Assembly (NCBI GenBank): GCA_029052265.1
Contig: JAIDJJ010000584.1
Coordinates: forward strand, 1-8,721
DNA length: 8,721 nt
Source of the DNA: Muribaculaceae bacterium
GTDB taxonomy: Bacteria > Bacteroidota > Bacteroidia > Bacteroidales > Muribaculaceae
Reading direction: 5' to 3'
Part shown: positions 1 through 6,513 of the stretch, in pieces
How positions within the stretch are numbered: the first letter of the stretch is position 1
How the letters are laid out: the number at the start of each line of letters is the position of its first letter
Notes under the pieces: model-generated
Told to the model about the DNA's origin: nothing
The model's input: only the letters and a program-made list of their open reading frames with translations
Databases searched by the model: none
Program-made: the position numbers and the translations under genes

Positions 1-271
1 ATTGTGATGTGTGAAAAAGTTTTGGATTTAGAATCACAAAGGAAAGATTTCTTTGCTTTTTATGGAACTGTCAAAGTGATAAGTCTGAATTCAGTTCAGG
101 TTGAGTTTGATGTTTTGATAAACGTCATTGGCGCTTTTCTGAAATTCTAAACCTCTGCATAAGTGGTAAATGAAGCGTCCGGCACATATGAATATTTGAT
201 TATTTCGTTAGACTGTGTCTTAATTTTACAAAATATTTGTTTATATTTTAGGAAATTTTGAACCCATTATT
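1..271. other. Leading region without a supportable gene
   Basis: No convincing gene is visible here. On the plus strand, frame 1 is open from base 1 to a TAA at 148-150 (49 codons, entering from outside the window), but its translation resembles no family I know. On the minus strand a stretch of 39 codons ending in TGA near base 91 is also open, but it has no ATG. Either could be the tail of a decayed gene; neither is called. A 10-bp palindrome (CTGAATTCAG, 85-94) is present. The last 90 bases are AT-rich and should hold the promoter of the downstream phosphodiesterase. The nearest -7-like match is AATATTTG (232-239) or TATATTTT (242-249), each one base off TAnnTTTG, with no clear -33 partner. 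Confidence 0.4.
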
Positions 272-1051
272 ATGAAAAATAGATTGATTCGATTCTTTAT
301 GGTGGCAGCTTTGTCAATAGCTGCCTCTGCCGGGCTGCACGCTCAAACAAAGGTGGTGGCACACCGGGGTTATTGGAAAACAGAAGGATCCGCGCAAAAT
401 TCTCTCGCTTCTTTGGTTAAGGCGGATTCAATAGGAGCTTATGGAAGCGAATTTGACGTATGGCTTATTGCCGACGACAATCTTGTCGTGAACCACGACA
501 GGGTGTTCAAGGGTGTTGATTTTCCGAAAGCATCCATGGGGGAGATTCTATCGATCCGTCTTGATAATGGAGAGAAGGTGCCGACGTTGGAAGAATATCT
601 GGTCAAGGCATCGCGACATCCGGATATCCGGTTGGTGCTTGAGGTTAAGACTCATGGCAATGACAGCGTGAGGGAGACGTTGGCTTGCCAAAAGATTGTG
701 GATATGGTCAACAGTTTCAAACTTCAGGAAAGGGTAGACTATATAGCGTTTTCTCTTTTTGCATGTAAAGAGTTGCACAGATTGTCGCCTTTGACACCGG
801 TGTATTATCTGAACGGTGATCTTTCTCCGGAGGAGGTGAAGAAGTTGGGTTTTGCCGGGCTTGACTATTCCTACAAAGTGTTTGAAAAGCATCCGGAATG
901 GATAGATGAGGCAAAAAAACTCGGACTTGAGGTAAATGTCTGGACGGTTGACGATCCGGAAATTATGAAAAGTCTTATCCTCAAGAACGTAGACTATATC
1001 ACAACAAACCGTCCTGAAGAGCTTCAGCAATTATTGTCCCAACCAAAGTAA
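272..1051 (+). CDS. Exported glycerophosphodiester phosphodiesterase (GDPD/UgpQ-like)
   Basis: The product (259 aa) is a TIM-barrel glycerophosphodiester phosphodiesterase, expected to hydrolyse deacylated phospholipids such as glycerophosphoethanolamine to glycerol-3-phosphate and an alcohol. A signal peptide covers about residues 1-24 (basic MKNR, hydrophobic core, then GLHA before QTK), so it should act in the periplasm. The catalytic set is visible: H31-R32-G33 in AHRG, metal ligands E60 and D62 in SEFDV, second catalytic H75 in VNHD, and metal ligand E124 in LEVK. The C-terminal barrel strands are present (VNVWTVDD near 221-228 and DYITTNRPEE near 241-250). The usual PEN motif reads AQNS here, which I believe is typical of the Bacteroidetes subgroup. 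Length is normal for the family. It is the only plus-strand gene and is convergent with the glycosidase at 1133-2413, so it is a single-gene unit ending at the shared terminator. The true substrate is not resolvable from sequence. Confidence 0.93.
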   Translation: MKNRLIRFFMVAALSIAASAGLHAQTKVVAHRGYWKTEGSAQNSLASLVKADSIGAYGSEFDVWLIADDNLVVNHDRVFKGVDFPKASMGEILSIRLDNGEKVPTLEEYLVKASRHPDIRLVLEVKTHGNDSVRETLACQKIVDMVNSFKLQERVDYIAFSLFACKELHRLSPLTPVYYLNGDLSPEEVKKLGFAGLDYSYKVFEKHPEWIDEAKKLGLEVNVWTVDDPEIMKSLILKNVDYITTNRPEELQQLLSQPK

Positions 1052-1059
1052 AATAACAA

Positions 1060-1094
1060 GGAAGCTGTTTAATCTCCGGATTTAAACAGCTTCC
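1060..1094. terminator. Bidirectional stem-loop terminator between convergent genes
   Basis: A perfect 13-bp inverted repeat pairs GGAAGCTGTTTAA (1060-1072) with TTAAACAGCTTCC (1082-1094) around a 9-nt loop (TCTCCGGAT). It starts 8 nt after the phosphodiesterase stop. On the plus strand the stem is followed by TAAAATTTT, a weak U-tract. In the other direction it lies downstream of the glycosidase stop at 1133. A third copy of the right arm, AACAGCTTCC, sits at 1111-1120 and could pair with the same left arm, giving an alternative longer hairpin. Confidence 0.75.
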
Positions 1095-1132
1095 TAAAAT
1101 TTTACGTACTAACAGCTTCCGCGATATTTGAA

Positions 1133-2413
1133 TTACATTCCTTCGATGTCGAGAAGCATCCATTTGCCTTGGAGGAGTCCTTCAAAGACGTTTTCCATGC
1201 AGAGGTTCCAGCTGACAAATCCCTGGATCTTGCCGTCGGGAGTACGGTATTTGAAATTGGACGGGGCGAGAGGTTCGCCGGTGTCGGCATGATATGTCTC
1301 GTGCATGGTGCCGTAGGTGTCGATGTCTTTAGCCATAAGCCCACCCACTTTTTCGGCAAGCCATTCCACTTCCTTGTCAAACCCATAGTTGTGCAATCCG
1401 ATGGAATAGATGTAGTTGCAGATTCCCCATACGGGACCTTGCCAGTTGGAGAACGGAACTATGATGTTCTTGTTGTTATAGTCGACATCACTTTTCGAGA
1501 GGCTCCTGAAACCGTAGGGCGCTTTCATATGGTCTTCCGAAAGCATGTAGCGTTCCACCATCGCCTTCCCTTTATCTTCAGGAGCCATCTTATACATCAG
1601 CGGCACGAAAGTGGAATAACCTATACGGCGGTATTGCTCGCGAGATTCCCGGTCAACATTATAATAGCACTGATCCTCCTCGTTCCAGCATATCTCGTTA
1701 AGCCCCTTTTTCAAGGATTCCGCTTCCTTGCGGTATGCCAATGCATCCTCTTTATATCCGAGTTTAGAGGCTATCGCCGCCTGGGCAAGCAGTTCGCCGT
1801 ATTGGAAGGCAGTGGCGTCAGTGCTTATAAAAGAGCGGGTGTCGTCTTTGAAATAATTGAGAGCCGGATTATTGTCGGCACCGCTTTGCATCGCTATTTC
1901 CCAATAATATAATCCGGAAATAGAGTCGCATTGTGTTTTCTTGCGATAGTCTATCACGCTTTTGAGGTCATTATAAATGGGGCGTATCCATTCCCAGTCG
2001 CCGGTTGCCTTGCTGTAATGATATGCGCCCTGTGAGAGGAACGGTTTCATCGCGAACCGTCCGCTGTAGACGTTTCGCGGTCCGTCTTTGGTCATGCATC
2101 CGGCAACATATCCGTCATCGTCAATCCCTTGGGAGAAAGTCATCACCCAGTTTTTCATATACTCCGGTTCCCCTTTTGATATGAAATGGTTTGCCATAAA
2201 GAATGCGTCCCAGTCCCATAATTGCGAATAAAATCCGGCGGGGATGAGATAGGGGTATTTGATGAAACCTTGCGGTTCGCGCACCACCTGTTTCCTGAGT
2301 TCAACAAACCCGGTTTTGAGTTTCGAATAGACCGAGTCTGCGGTAGTGGCTGCATGGGATGAAAGACCACTTGCAATGATTGCCATAACTAATAAAAGAT
2401 TTCTGTAATACAT
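1133..2413 (-). CDS. Exported trehalase-fold glycoside hydrolase (GH37/GH63, MGH1-like)
   Basis: The product (426 aa) has the marks of an (alpha/alpha)6-barrel glycosidase of the trehalase/GH63 group, inverting enzymes acting on alpha-linked glucose- or mannose-type substrates. A signal peptide spans about residues 1-21 (hydrophobic LLLVMAIIASGLSS, cleavage near SHA/AT), so it should be periplasmic or exported. Family signatures include LWDWDAFFMA (65-74), GLYYWEIAMQSGADNNP (167-183), NWQGPVWG (323-330) and GTMHETYHADTGEP (368-381). By analogy with GH63/GH37, D180 is the likely general acid and E372 the likely general base. The start at 2413 is preceded by a 14-nt gap to the pgeF stop, so the two are probably co-transcribed. 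Trehalase is possible, but the overall pattern fits the uncharacterised Bacteroidetes 'trehalase family/MGH1-type' annotation better than canonical TreA. Substrate is unassigned. Confidence 0.85.
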   Translation of the reverse strand: MYYRNLLLVMAIIASGLSSHAATTADSVYSKLKTGFVELRKQVVREPQGFIKYPYLIPAGFYSQLWDWDAFFMANHFISKGEPEYMKNWVMTFSQGIDDDGYVAGCMTKDGPRNVYSGRFAMKPFLSQGAYHYSKATGDWEWIRPIYNDLKSVIDYRKKTQCDSISGLYYWEIAMQSGADNNPALNYFKDDTRSFISTDATAFQYGELLAQAAIASKLGYKEDALAYRKEAESLKKGLNEICWNEEDQCYYNVDRESREQYRRIGYSTFVPLMYKMAPEDKGKAMVERYMLSEDHMKAPYGFRSLSKSDVDYNNKNIIVPFSNWQGPVWGICNYIYSIGLHNYGFDKEVEWLAEKVGGLMAKDIDTYGTMHETYHADTGEPLAPSNFKYRTPDGKIQGFVSWNLCMENVFEGLLQGKWMLLDIEGM

Positions 2414-2427
2414 GGTATTTGGGTGTT

Positions 2428-3171
2428 TCAGATGAGGTATGCTATTGTCAGAAGACGGGTGGTGGTTCCGGGGTTCCGTCTCCAGGAAGGGAACGGGGAT
2501 TGCATTCCGGAAGCCGAGGTGCCGTCATCTGTATGATTATGCAGGGTGCAGAATGGGGTTGACTCTATATTATTATTGTCGATGCCATGTTCACGCATGA
2601 TTATCCTGTTTGCTTCCGGAAGATTGATACGGGGGGAGCCGTCGTCAATCCGTTTACCGGATTCATAATCTATTGTCCATCTCCGGATGCTTGCCCCAAG
2701 CCCGATATTTTCGAATAACTCTATCAGGTCTTCGCTAACGTTGTAGCAGTTACCGCAGATACACGGACCGATGGCGGCATGCATGAGGTGTGGGTCTGCA
2801 CCAAGTGAAATCAGTCTTTCGATTGTCTTCCCTACGATTCTTCCGGCTGTCCCTTTCCAGCCTGCGTGTACCGCCGCCACGGCTTTTATGTCGGGCGCAT
2901 GGAGCAGGATAGGGACGCAATCGGCAGTCCTCACCCCGACAGCTATATCGTTGCGCTGAGTGATAAGGGCGTCGGTGTCAGGGAAGCTTTGATCGGGAGA
3001 GGTCACAACAGCCACATTAGAGGTGTGGGTCTGCCGAGGAGTGACAATCGCATTGATCCTTTCAGGAAGGATTGCGTCAGCCACGTTAGCAAACACCATG
3101 CCTTTAGCGCCTTTCCCCAAATCGAGATAAGGATTTCTAATATTCGGACTGGTTATCTTGGATGAAGACAT
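2428..3171 (-). CDS. pgeF: Peptidoglycan editing factor PgeF (YfiH / laccase-domain family)
   Basis: This is a cytoplasmic YfiH-family protein. PgeF in E. coli prevents mis-incorporation of non-canonical residues at the second position of muropeptides; the fold also shows polyphenol oxidase or purine-nucleoside activities in some members. I place the start at the ATG at 3171 (247 aa). An ATG 36 nt upstream at 3207 is in frame, but it lies in the loop of the preceding hairpin and adds residues unlike the family. The conserved metal/catalytic trio is visible as H49 in RQTHTS, C85 in RTADCVPI and H102 in VHAGWKGT. The GPCICGNCYNV segment (135-145) and FPSWRRNPGTTTRLLTIAYL (227-246) match the family's C-terminal core. 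The N-terminal part before QTH looks somewhat short. It is followed after 14 nt by the trehalase-fold glycosidase gene. No promoter fits in the 13 nt between the start and the upstream hairpin. Confidence 0.9.
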   Translation of the reverse strand: MSSSKITSPNIRNPYLDLGKGAKGMVFANVADAILPERINAIVTPRQTHTSNVAVVTSPDQSFPDTDALITQRNDIAVGVRTADCVPILLHAPDIKAVAAVHAGWKGTAGRIVGKTIERLISLGADPHLMHAAIGPCICGNCYNVSEDLIELFENIGLGASIRRWTIDYESGKRIDDGSPRINLPEANRIIMREHGIDNNNIESTPFCTLHNHTDDGTSASGMQSPFPSWRRNPGTTTRLLTIAYLI

Positions 3172-3184
3172 ATTAGAATAAAAT

Positions 3185-3222
3185 AAAAGTTCCACAAATT
3201 TAAGCATATTTGTGGAACTTTT
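3185..3222 (-). terminator. Strong stem-loop terminator after the xylose transporter gene
   Basis: A perfect 15-bp inverted repeat pairs 3185-3199 with 3208-3222 around an 8-nt loop. One arm ends in AAAA and the other in TTTT, and in the minus direction the stem runs into ATTTTATTCTAAT, so it has the shape of an intrinsic terminator for transcripts leaving the transporter gene (stop at 3274). A second, imperfect hairpin lies just before it (7-bp core 3238-3244 with 3250-3256, plus an outer 5-bp stem 3232-3236 with 3263-3267). The stem ends only 13 nt before the preferred pgeF start, so it may also form the 5' end of the pgeF message. Confidence 0.75.
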
Positions 3223-3273
3223 GATTGAAATTGACAGTGAAGTTGTTTAAACTTCAATTTAATGTCAGTGCTT

Positions 3274-4758
3274 TTAATTATGTTTCTTTTCACGGTTCTT
3301 CCAGAGTGCCGACATCTCTTCGAGAGTCTTCCCTTTTGTTTCAGGCACAAGCCTGTAAACGAACCATGCCGCCACTACGCAGATAATGCCGTAAAGGGCA
3401 TAGACGAAGACATGTCCGAAGCTTTCTCCCATATCTCCGGCACGCATGTTGTACATCGGTACGAAGGTGGAGGAGACAATGAAGTTGAATATCCATTGGA
3501 ACGCTACGGCGATAGCTACTGCGGCACTTCTGATCGTGTTCGGGAAAATCTCGGATATCAGCACCCAGCAGATCGGACCCCAGGAGAACATAAAAGCTGC
3601 CGAATAAACCATGATGGATATCACCGGCACGAGTGGATGGACAGCAAATATGTTGGATGCGGCTACGCCGAAAGCCCCTATCGCCATACCGAACGATCCG
3701 TAGATAAGCAGAGGCTTACGTCCCCATTTCTCTACCGTGAATACGGCAACCAGGGTAAACAGGATATTGACGATGCCCATGATTACGGTCTGCACCATAG
3801 GATTGCCCATTCCCATCGAGTCAAAGATACGAGGCGCATAATAAAGGACTGCATTGATGCCGACAGCCTGCTGGAACACCGACAGCATCACGCCTACAAA
3901 TATCACCATGACGCCGAAAGAGAAAAGTTTTTCGCTTTTGACCGACACTGTGTTTTTGATTTCATTGAGAATCTCCTTTGCCTTTGATCCGTTGATTTTT
4001 GTGAGGACAGACAAAGCCTTGCTGTCTCTTCCGGTCAAAGCTAAATAACGGGGAGATTCAGGCACAAAGCATACGAGAATGGTGAACGCCAATGCAACAA
4101 AACCTTCCGAACCAAACATATAGCGCCAGCCGGTCTGTATTGTCCATGGATCGGAAGAGGGATTGACAGCATAAAGGGTTTCGCCGATTCTCTCGATAAT
4201 GGGATTTGTGTGCTCTCCGAGAATCAGGAAATTGACGAAATAGACCACAAGCTGTCCGAAGATTATTGCGAACTGGTTCCATGATACGAGGGTGCCCCTT
4301 ATGTCGGAAGGGGCTACTTCGGCGATATACATAGGACATATGGCGGATGCCAGTCCCACGCCTATGCCCCCAAGGATGCGGTAGAAATTGAATGCCACCA
4401 GCAGGGAAAGAGATGGTTTCCCGTATTCAAAGAAGAAAAATTCGGGATTGTAAGACCCGAGAGCGGACAGAAAGAATAGCACACCCGCTACGGCGAGCGA
4501 TCTTTTCCGTCCGAGCCTCGACGCCAGCAGTCCGGAAATTGCGCTGCCCAGGATACATCCGATCAGCGCGCTTGAAGATGTGATGCCATGGATAACATCA
4601 GTGTAAACAAAGTCTTTTGCTCCGAGGAAAAAAGCCTGCAAGCCTTTTTCCGCACCGGAGATAACGGCGGTGTCATATCCGAACAGGAGTCCGCCAAGCA
4701 CTGCTACACAGACAATGCTGTAGAGATAAATCTTGCTACCGTTGTCTTGAGAATTCAT
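3274..4758 (-). CDS. xylE: D-xylose:H+ symporter, MFS sugar porter
   Basis: The product (494 aa, about the length of E. coli XylE) is a 12-helix inner-membrane MFS sugar porter. Family signatures are all present: GYDT in TM1 (27-30), RLGRKR between TM2 and TM3 (81-86), PMYIAEVAPSDIRG (142-155), PESPRYL (233-239), FQQAVGINAVLYYAP (295-309), EKWGRKPL (343-350) and PETKGKTLEEM (472-482). Residues that bind xylose or couple protons in E. coli XylE have counterparts by alignment in my head: D29 (Asp27), R127 (Arg133), Q162 (Gln168), Q296/Q297, N302, Y306/Y307, N331, W393 and Q421/W422. That favours xylose over other hexose porters, though arabinose or glucose transport cannot be excluded. It lies 76 nt downstream of xylA, with a terminator-like hairpin between them, and is followed by a strong terminator. 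The start at 4758 is the first ATG and gives the expected short cytoplasmic N-terminus. Confidence 0.93.
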   Translation of the reverse strand: MNSQDNGSKIYLYSIVCVAVLGGLLFGYDTAVISGAEKGLQAFFLGAKDFVYTDVIHGITSSSALIGCILGSAISGLLASRLGRKRSLAVAGVLFFLSALGSYNPEFFFFEYGKPSLSLLVAFNFYRILGGIGVGLASAICPMYIAEVAPSDIRGTLVSWNQFAIIFGQLVVYFVNFLILGEHTNPIIERIGETLYAVNPSSDPWTIQTGWRYMFGSEGFVALAFTILVCFVPESPRYLALTGRDSKALSVLTKINGSKAKEILNEIKNTVSVKSEKLFSFGVMVIFVGVMLSVFQQAVGINAVLYYAPRIFDSMGMGNPMVQTVIMGIVNILFTLVAVFTVEKWGRKPLLIYGSFGMAIGAFGVAASNIFAVHPLVPVISIMVYSAAFMFSWGPICWVLISEIFPNTIRSAAVAIAVAFQWIFNFIVSSTFVPMYNMRAGDMGESFGHVFVYALYGIICVVAAWFVYRLVPETKGKTLEEMSALWKNREKKHN

Positions 4759-4787
4759 GATAGGTTTGTGTAAATATAAAAAGAAGA

Positions 4788-4816
4788 GAGTTTTGGGTCA
4801 ATACGACCCAAAACTC
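4788..4816 (-). terminator. Terminator-like hairpin between xylA and xylE
   Basis: A perfect 12-bp inverted repeat pairs GAGTTTTGGGTC (4788-4799) with GACCCAAAACTC (4805-4816) around a 5-nt loop. In the minus direction the stem begins 18 nt after the xylA stop and is followed by TCTTCTTTTTATATTT, a good U-rich tract. It fits a partial intrinsic terminator, or an mRNA 3'-end protector that sets a higher level for xylA than for the transporter. No separate promoter for the transporter gene is evident in the remaining about 29 nt. Confidence 0.7.
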
Positions 4817-4834
4817 CCGATGGAAAAAATGATA

Positions 4835-6151
4835 TTATGCATACATGTTGACGATCGCCTCGTAAAGCTCCTGCTTTCCGGAAGTCCGGGCAGGTTCGTC
4901 TACACGGCGTCCGATCTCTGCGAGCTGTTCGAGTGAGAGCTTGCCTTCTTCGAAATCCTTGCCTTCGCCACCGTCGAACGATGCGTAACGGTCGGCGAGC
5001 ATTTTCTTGTAGGGAGATTTCTCAAGCACGTCTGCCGCACTGAGAAGGGCGCGTGCCATGGCATCCATACCGGCGATGTGAGCGATGAAGATGTCTTCGG
5101 GATCGGTGGAGTTGCGGCGTGTCTTCGCGTCGAAATTGGTGCCGCCGTTGCCGAGACCGCCGTTGCGGATGATCTGCATCATAGCCTGGGTCAGTTCATA
5201 ATTGTCGATGGGGAACTGGTCAGTGTCCCAGCCGTTCTGGTAGTCTCCACGGTTGGCGTCGATGCTGCCGAGCATGCCGTTGTCGACGGCAACGGCGAGT
5301 TCATGCTCGAATGTGTGGCCCGCGAGAGTGGCGTGGTTCACCTCGATGTTCACCTTGAAGTCCTTTTCAAGACCGTGAGCCTTGAGGAAGCCGATTACAG
5401 TCTCGGTGTCGACGTCATACTGGTGCTTTGAAGGCTCCATGGGTTTCGGCTCGATAAGGAATGTGCCGGTGAAACCCTTTGAACGGGCGTAGTCGCGCGC
5501 CATTGTAAGCATTGTTGCGAGATGCTCCTTCTCACGCTTCTGGTCAGTGTTGAGGAGGCTCATGTAGCCTTCGCGTCCGCCCCAGAACACGTAGTTGGTG
5601 CCGCCGAGTTCTATCGTGGCGTCGATCGCGTTCTTGATCTGCACTGCTGCGCGTGCCACAACATCGAAATCCGGGTTTGTGGCAGCCCCGTTCATGTATC
5701 TGCCGTTGCTGAAAACATTGGCTGTGCCCCAGAGGTTCTTGATGTTTGTGCCCTGCATCTTCTCCTTGAGGTATGCCACGATATCCTTCACGTTCTTTTC
5801 GTATTCCTCTACTGAAGAACCTTCCTCTATGAGGTCCACGTCATGGAAGCAGAAATATTCTATGCCGAGTTTCTCCATGATCTCGAATCCGGCGTCAGCC
5901 TTGTTCTTCGCACGCTCGAGAGCTGTCTCACCCTCGTTCCAGGGGAATTTCTTTGTGCCGCCGCCGAACTGGTCGCCACCTTCTGCACAGAGTGTGTGCC
6001 ACCAAGCCATGGCGAATTTGAGCCACTCCTTCATCGGTTTGCCGAGAACCACGCGCTCAGCGTCGTAGTAGCGGTATGCGAGAGGGTTGTAGCTTGATGT
6101 GCCTTCAAATTTGATCTTCCCTATCGAGGGAAAGTATTCCTTGTTTGCCAT
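4835..6151 (-). CDS. xylA: Xylose isomerase (class II)
   Basis: The product (438 aa) is a cytoplasmic TIM-barrel D-xylose isomerase converting D-xylose to D-xylulose. The catalytic pair H103/D106 is visible in CFHDVD. The two-metal site is complete: E234 (LIEPKP), E270 and H273 (NIEVNH), D298 (SIDANRGD), D309 and D311 (WDTDQFP) and D341 (NFDAK). The sugar-pocket tryptophans lie in AMAWWHT (48-53) and VFWGGREGY (188-196). The longer N-terminus and the total length are those of class II enzymes, as in Bacteroides. Upstream is a 362-nt gap with a candidate promoter and hairpin; downstream, after 76 nt, is the xylose symporter gene. The expected next enzyme, xylulokinase (xylB), is not adjacent on either side. 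The start at 6151 gives the family N-terminus (EYFPSIGKIKFEG) with an AT-rich leader and no clear Shine-Dalgarno. Confidence 0.98.
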   Translation of the reverse strand: MANKEYFPSIGKIKFEGTSSYNPLAYRYYDAERVVLGKPMKEWLKFAMAWWHTLCAEGGDQFGGGTKKFPWNEGETALERAKNKADAGFEIMEKLGIEYFCFHDVDLIEEGSSVEEYEKNVKDIVAYLKEKMQGTNIKNLWGTANVFSNGRYMNGAATNPDFDVVARAAVQIKNAIDATIELGGTNYVFWGGREGYMSLLNTDQKREKEHLATMLTMARDYARSKGFTGTFLIEPKPMEPSKHQYDVDTETVIGFLKAHGLEKDFKVNIEVNHATLAGHTFEHELAVAVDNGMLGSIDANRGDYQNGWDTDQFPIDNYELTQAMMQIIRNGGLGNGGTNFDAKTRRNSTDPEDIFIAHIAGMDAMARALLSAADVLEKSPYKKMLADRYASFDGGEGKDFEEGKLSLEQLAEIGRRVDEPARTSGKQELYEAIVNMYA

Positions 6152-6185
6152 TTTATATATAGTTTAAATAAAAATCTTGAAAATT

Positions 6186-6219
6186 CTATTGAGGCGACAA
6201 AACAATGTCGCCTCAATAG
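6186..6219 (-). promoter_or_regulatory. 14-bp perfect hairpin in the xylA leader
   Basis: CTATTGAGGCGACA (6186-6199) pairs perfectly with TGTCGCCTCAATAG (6206-6219) around a 6-nt loop. In the direction of xylA the stem ends 34 nt before the start codon and is followed by AATTTTCAAGATTTTTATTT, a broken U-rich stretch. It could be the terminator of the upstream GH43 transcript, an attenuator, or a 5' stabilising stem in the xylA mRNA. If the candidate -7 element at 6347-6354 is real, the hairpin lies inside the leader, which favours an attenuator or stabiliser. Confidence 0.6.
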
Positions 6220-6346
6220 CAACCTAAAACAAACTTGATACCTTAATTTGGGTCAAAACCTAACCTCACAAGCATCCATAAATATAAAATTTTACCTATT
6301 TAAACAACCTTGGCTATTATTCCAAACGTCTGTCAGTCATCTGTTG

Positions 6347-6354
6347 CAAAATTA
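6347..6354 (-). promoter_or_regulatory. Candidate Bacteroidetes -7 promoter element for xylA
   Basis: On the minus strand these bases read TAATTTTG, an exact match to the Bacteroidetes sigma-ABfr -7 consensus TAnnTTTG. It lies about 195 nt upstream of xylA. The -33 region is poor: a TTTAAAG about 20-28 nt upstream is the nearest T-rich element and does not match TTTG, which would suit an activator-dependent promoter. Transcription from here would include the 14-bp hairpin at 6186-6219 in the leader. This is a motif match only; short AT-rich matches occur by chance. Confidence 0.4.
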
Positions 6355-6381
6355 CTCAGAACATTGCTGTCAGGTCTTTAA

Positions 6382-6429
6382 ATATGTCGCATACATATTC
6401 TTAATCGCGACATATGGATTCGCGTATGT
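6382..6429. promoter_or_regulatory. Cluster of dyad repeats upstream of xylA, possible operator
   Basis: ATATGTCGC (6382-6390) and GCGACATAT (6407-6415) form a perfect 9-bp inverted repeat separated by 16 nt. Within it, TATGT-CGCAT-ACATA (6383-6397) is a smaller dyad. A related GCGTATGT follows at 6422-6429, and its inverse ACATACGC occurs at 6474-6481. The cluster lies directly upstream of the candidate xylA promoter (6347-6354), where a transcription factor site would be expected. The rest of the 6152-6513 gap shows no gene; the only open frame on the plus strand (6248-6490) has no recognisable product. Confidence 0.4.
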
Positions 6430-6513
6430 TTCAAAACCATTACCATTTGTAACAATCCCTCAAACACCTTTCCACATACGCAAAAGCTGACAATTCATGT
6501 TATTAACGGAGAC

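Noticed and set aside
548..1030. Minus-strand open frame of 160 codons opposite the phosphodiesterase
   Set aside because: The plus-strand gene has a signal peptide and full GDPD active site; the antisense frame has no domain.
1169..1912. Long plus-strand open frame (247 codons) opposite the trehalase-fold glycosidase
   Set aside because: It is antisense to a gene with clear family motifs and a signal peptide, and its translation has no recognisable domain. It is a codon-bias shadow.
3262..3987. Plus-strand open frame of 241 codons opposite xylE
   Set aside because: It is antisense to a complete 12-helix transporter and rich in His, Asp and Tyr, as expected from reverse reading of membrane-protein codons.
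5595..6068. Plus-strand open frame of 157 codons opposite xylA
   Set aside because: xylA has every catalytic and metal residue in place; the antisense translation is low-complexity and family-less.
6248..6490. Plus-strand open frame of 80 codons in the xylA upstream gap
   Set aside because: No family resemblance, composition is AT-rich and unlike the genes around it, and it overlaps the candidate promoter and dyad repeats.
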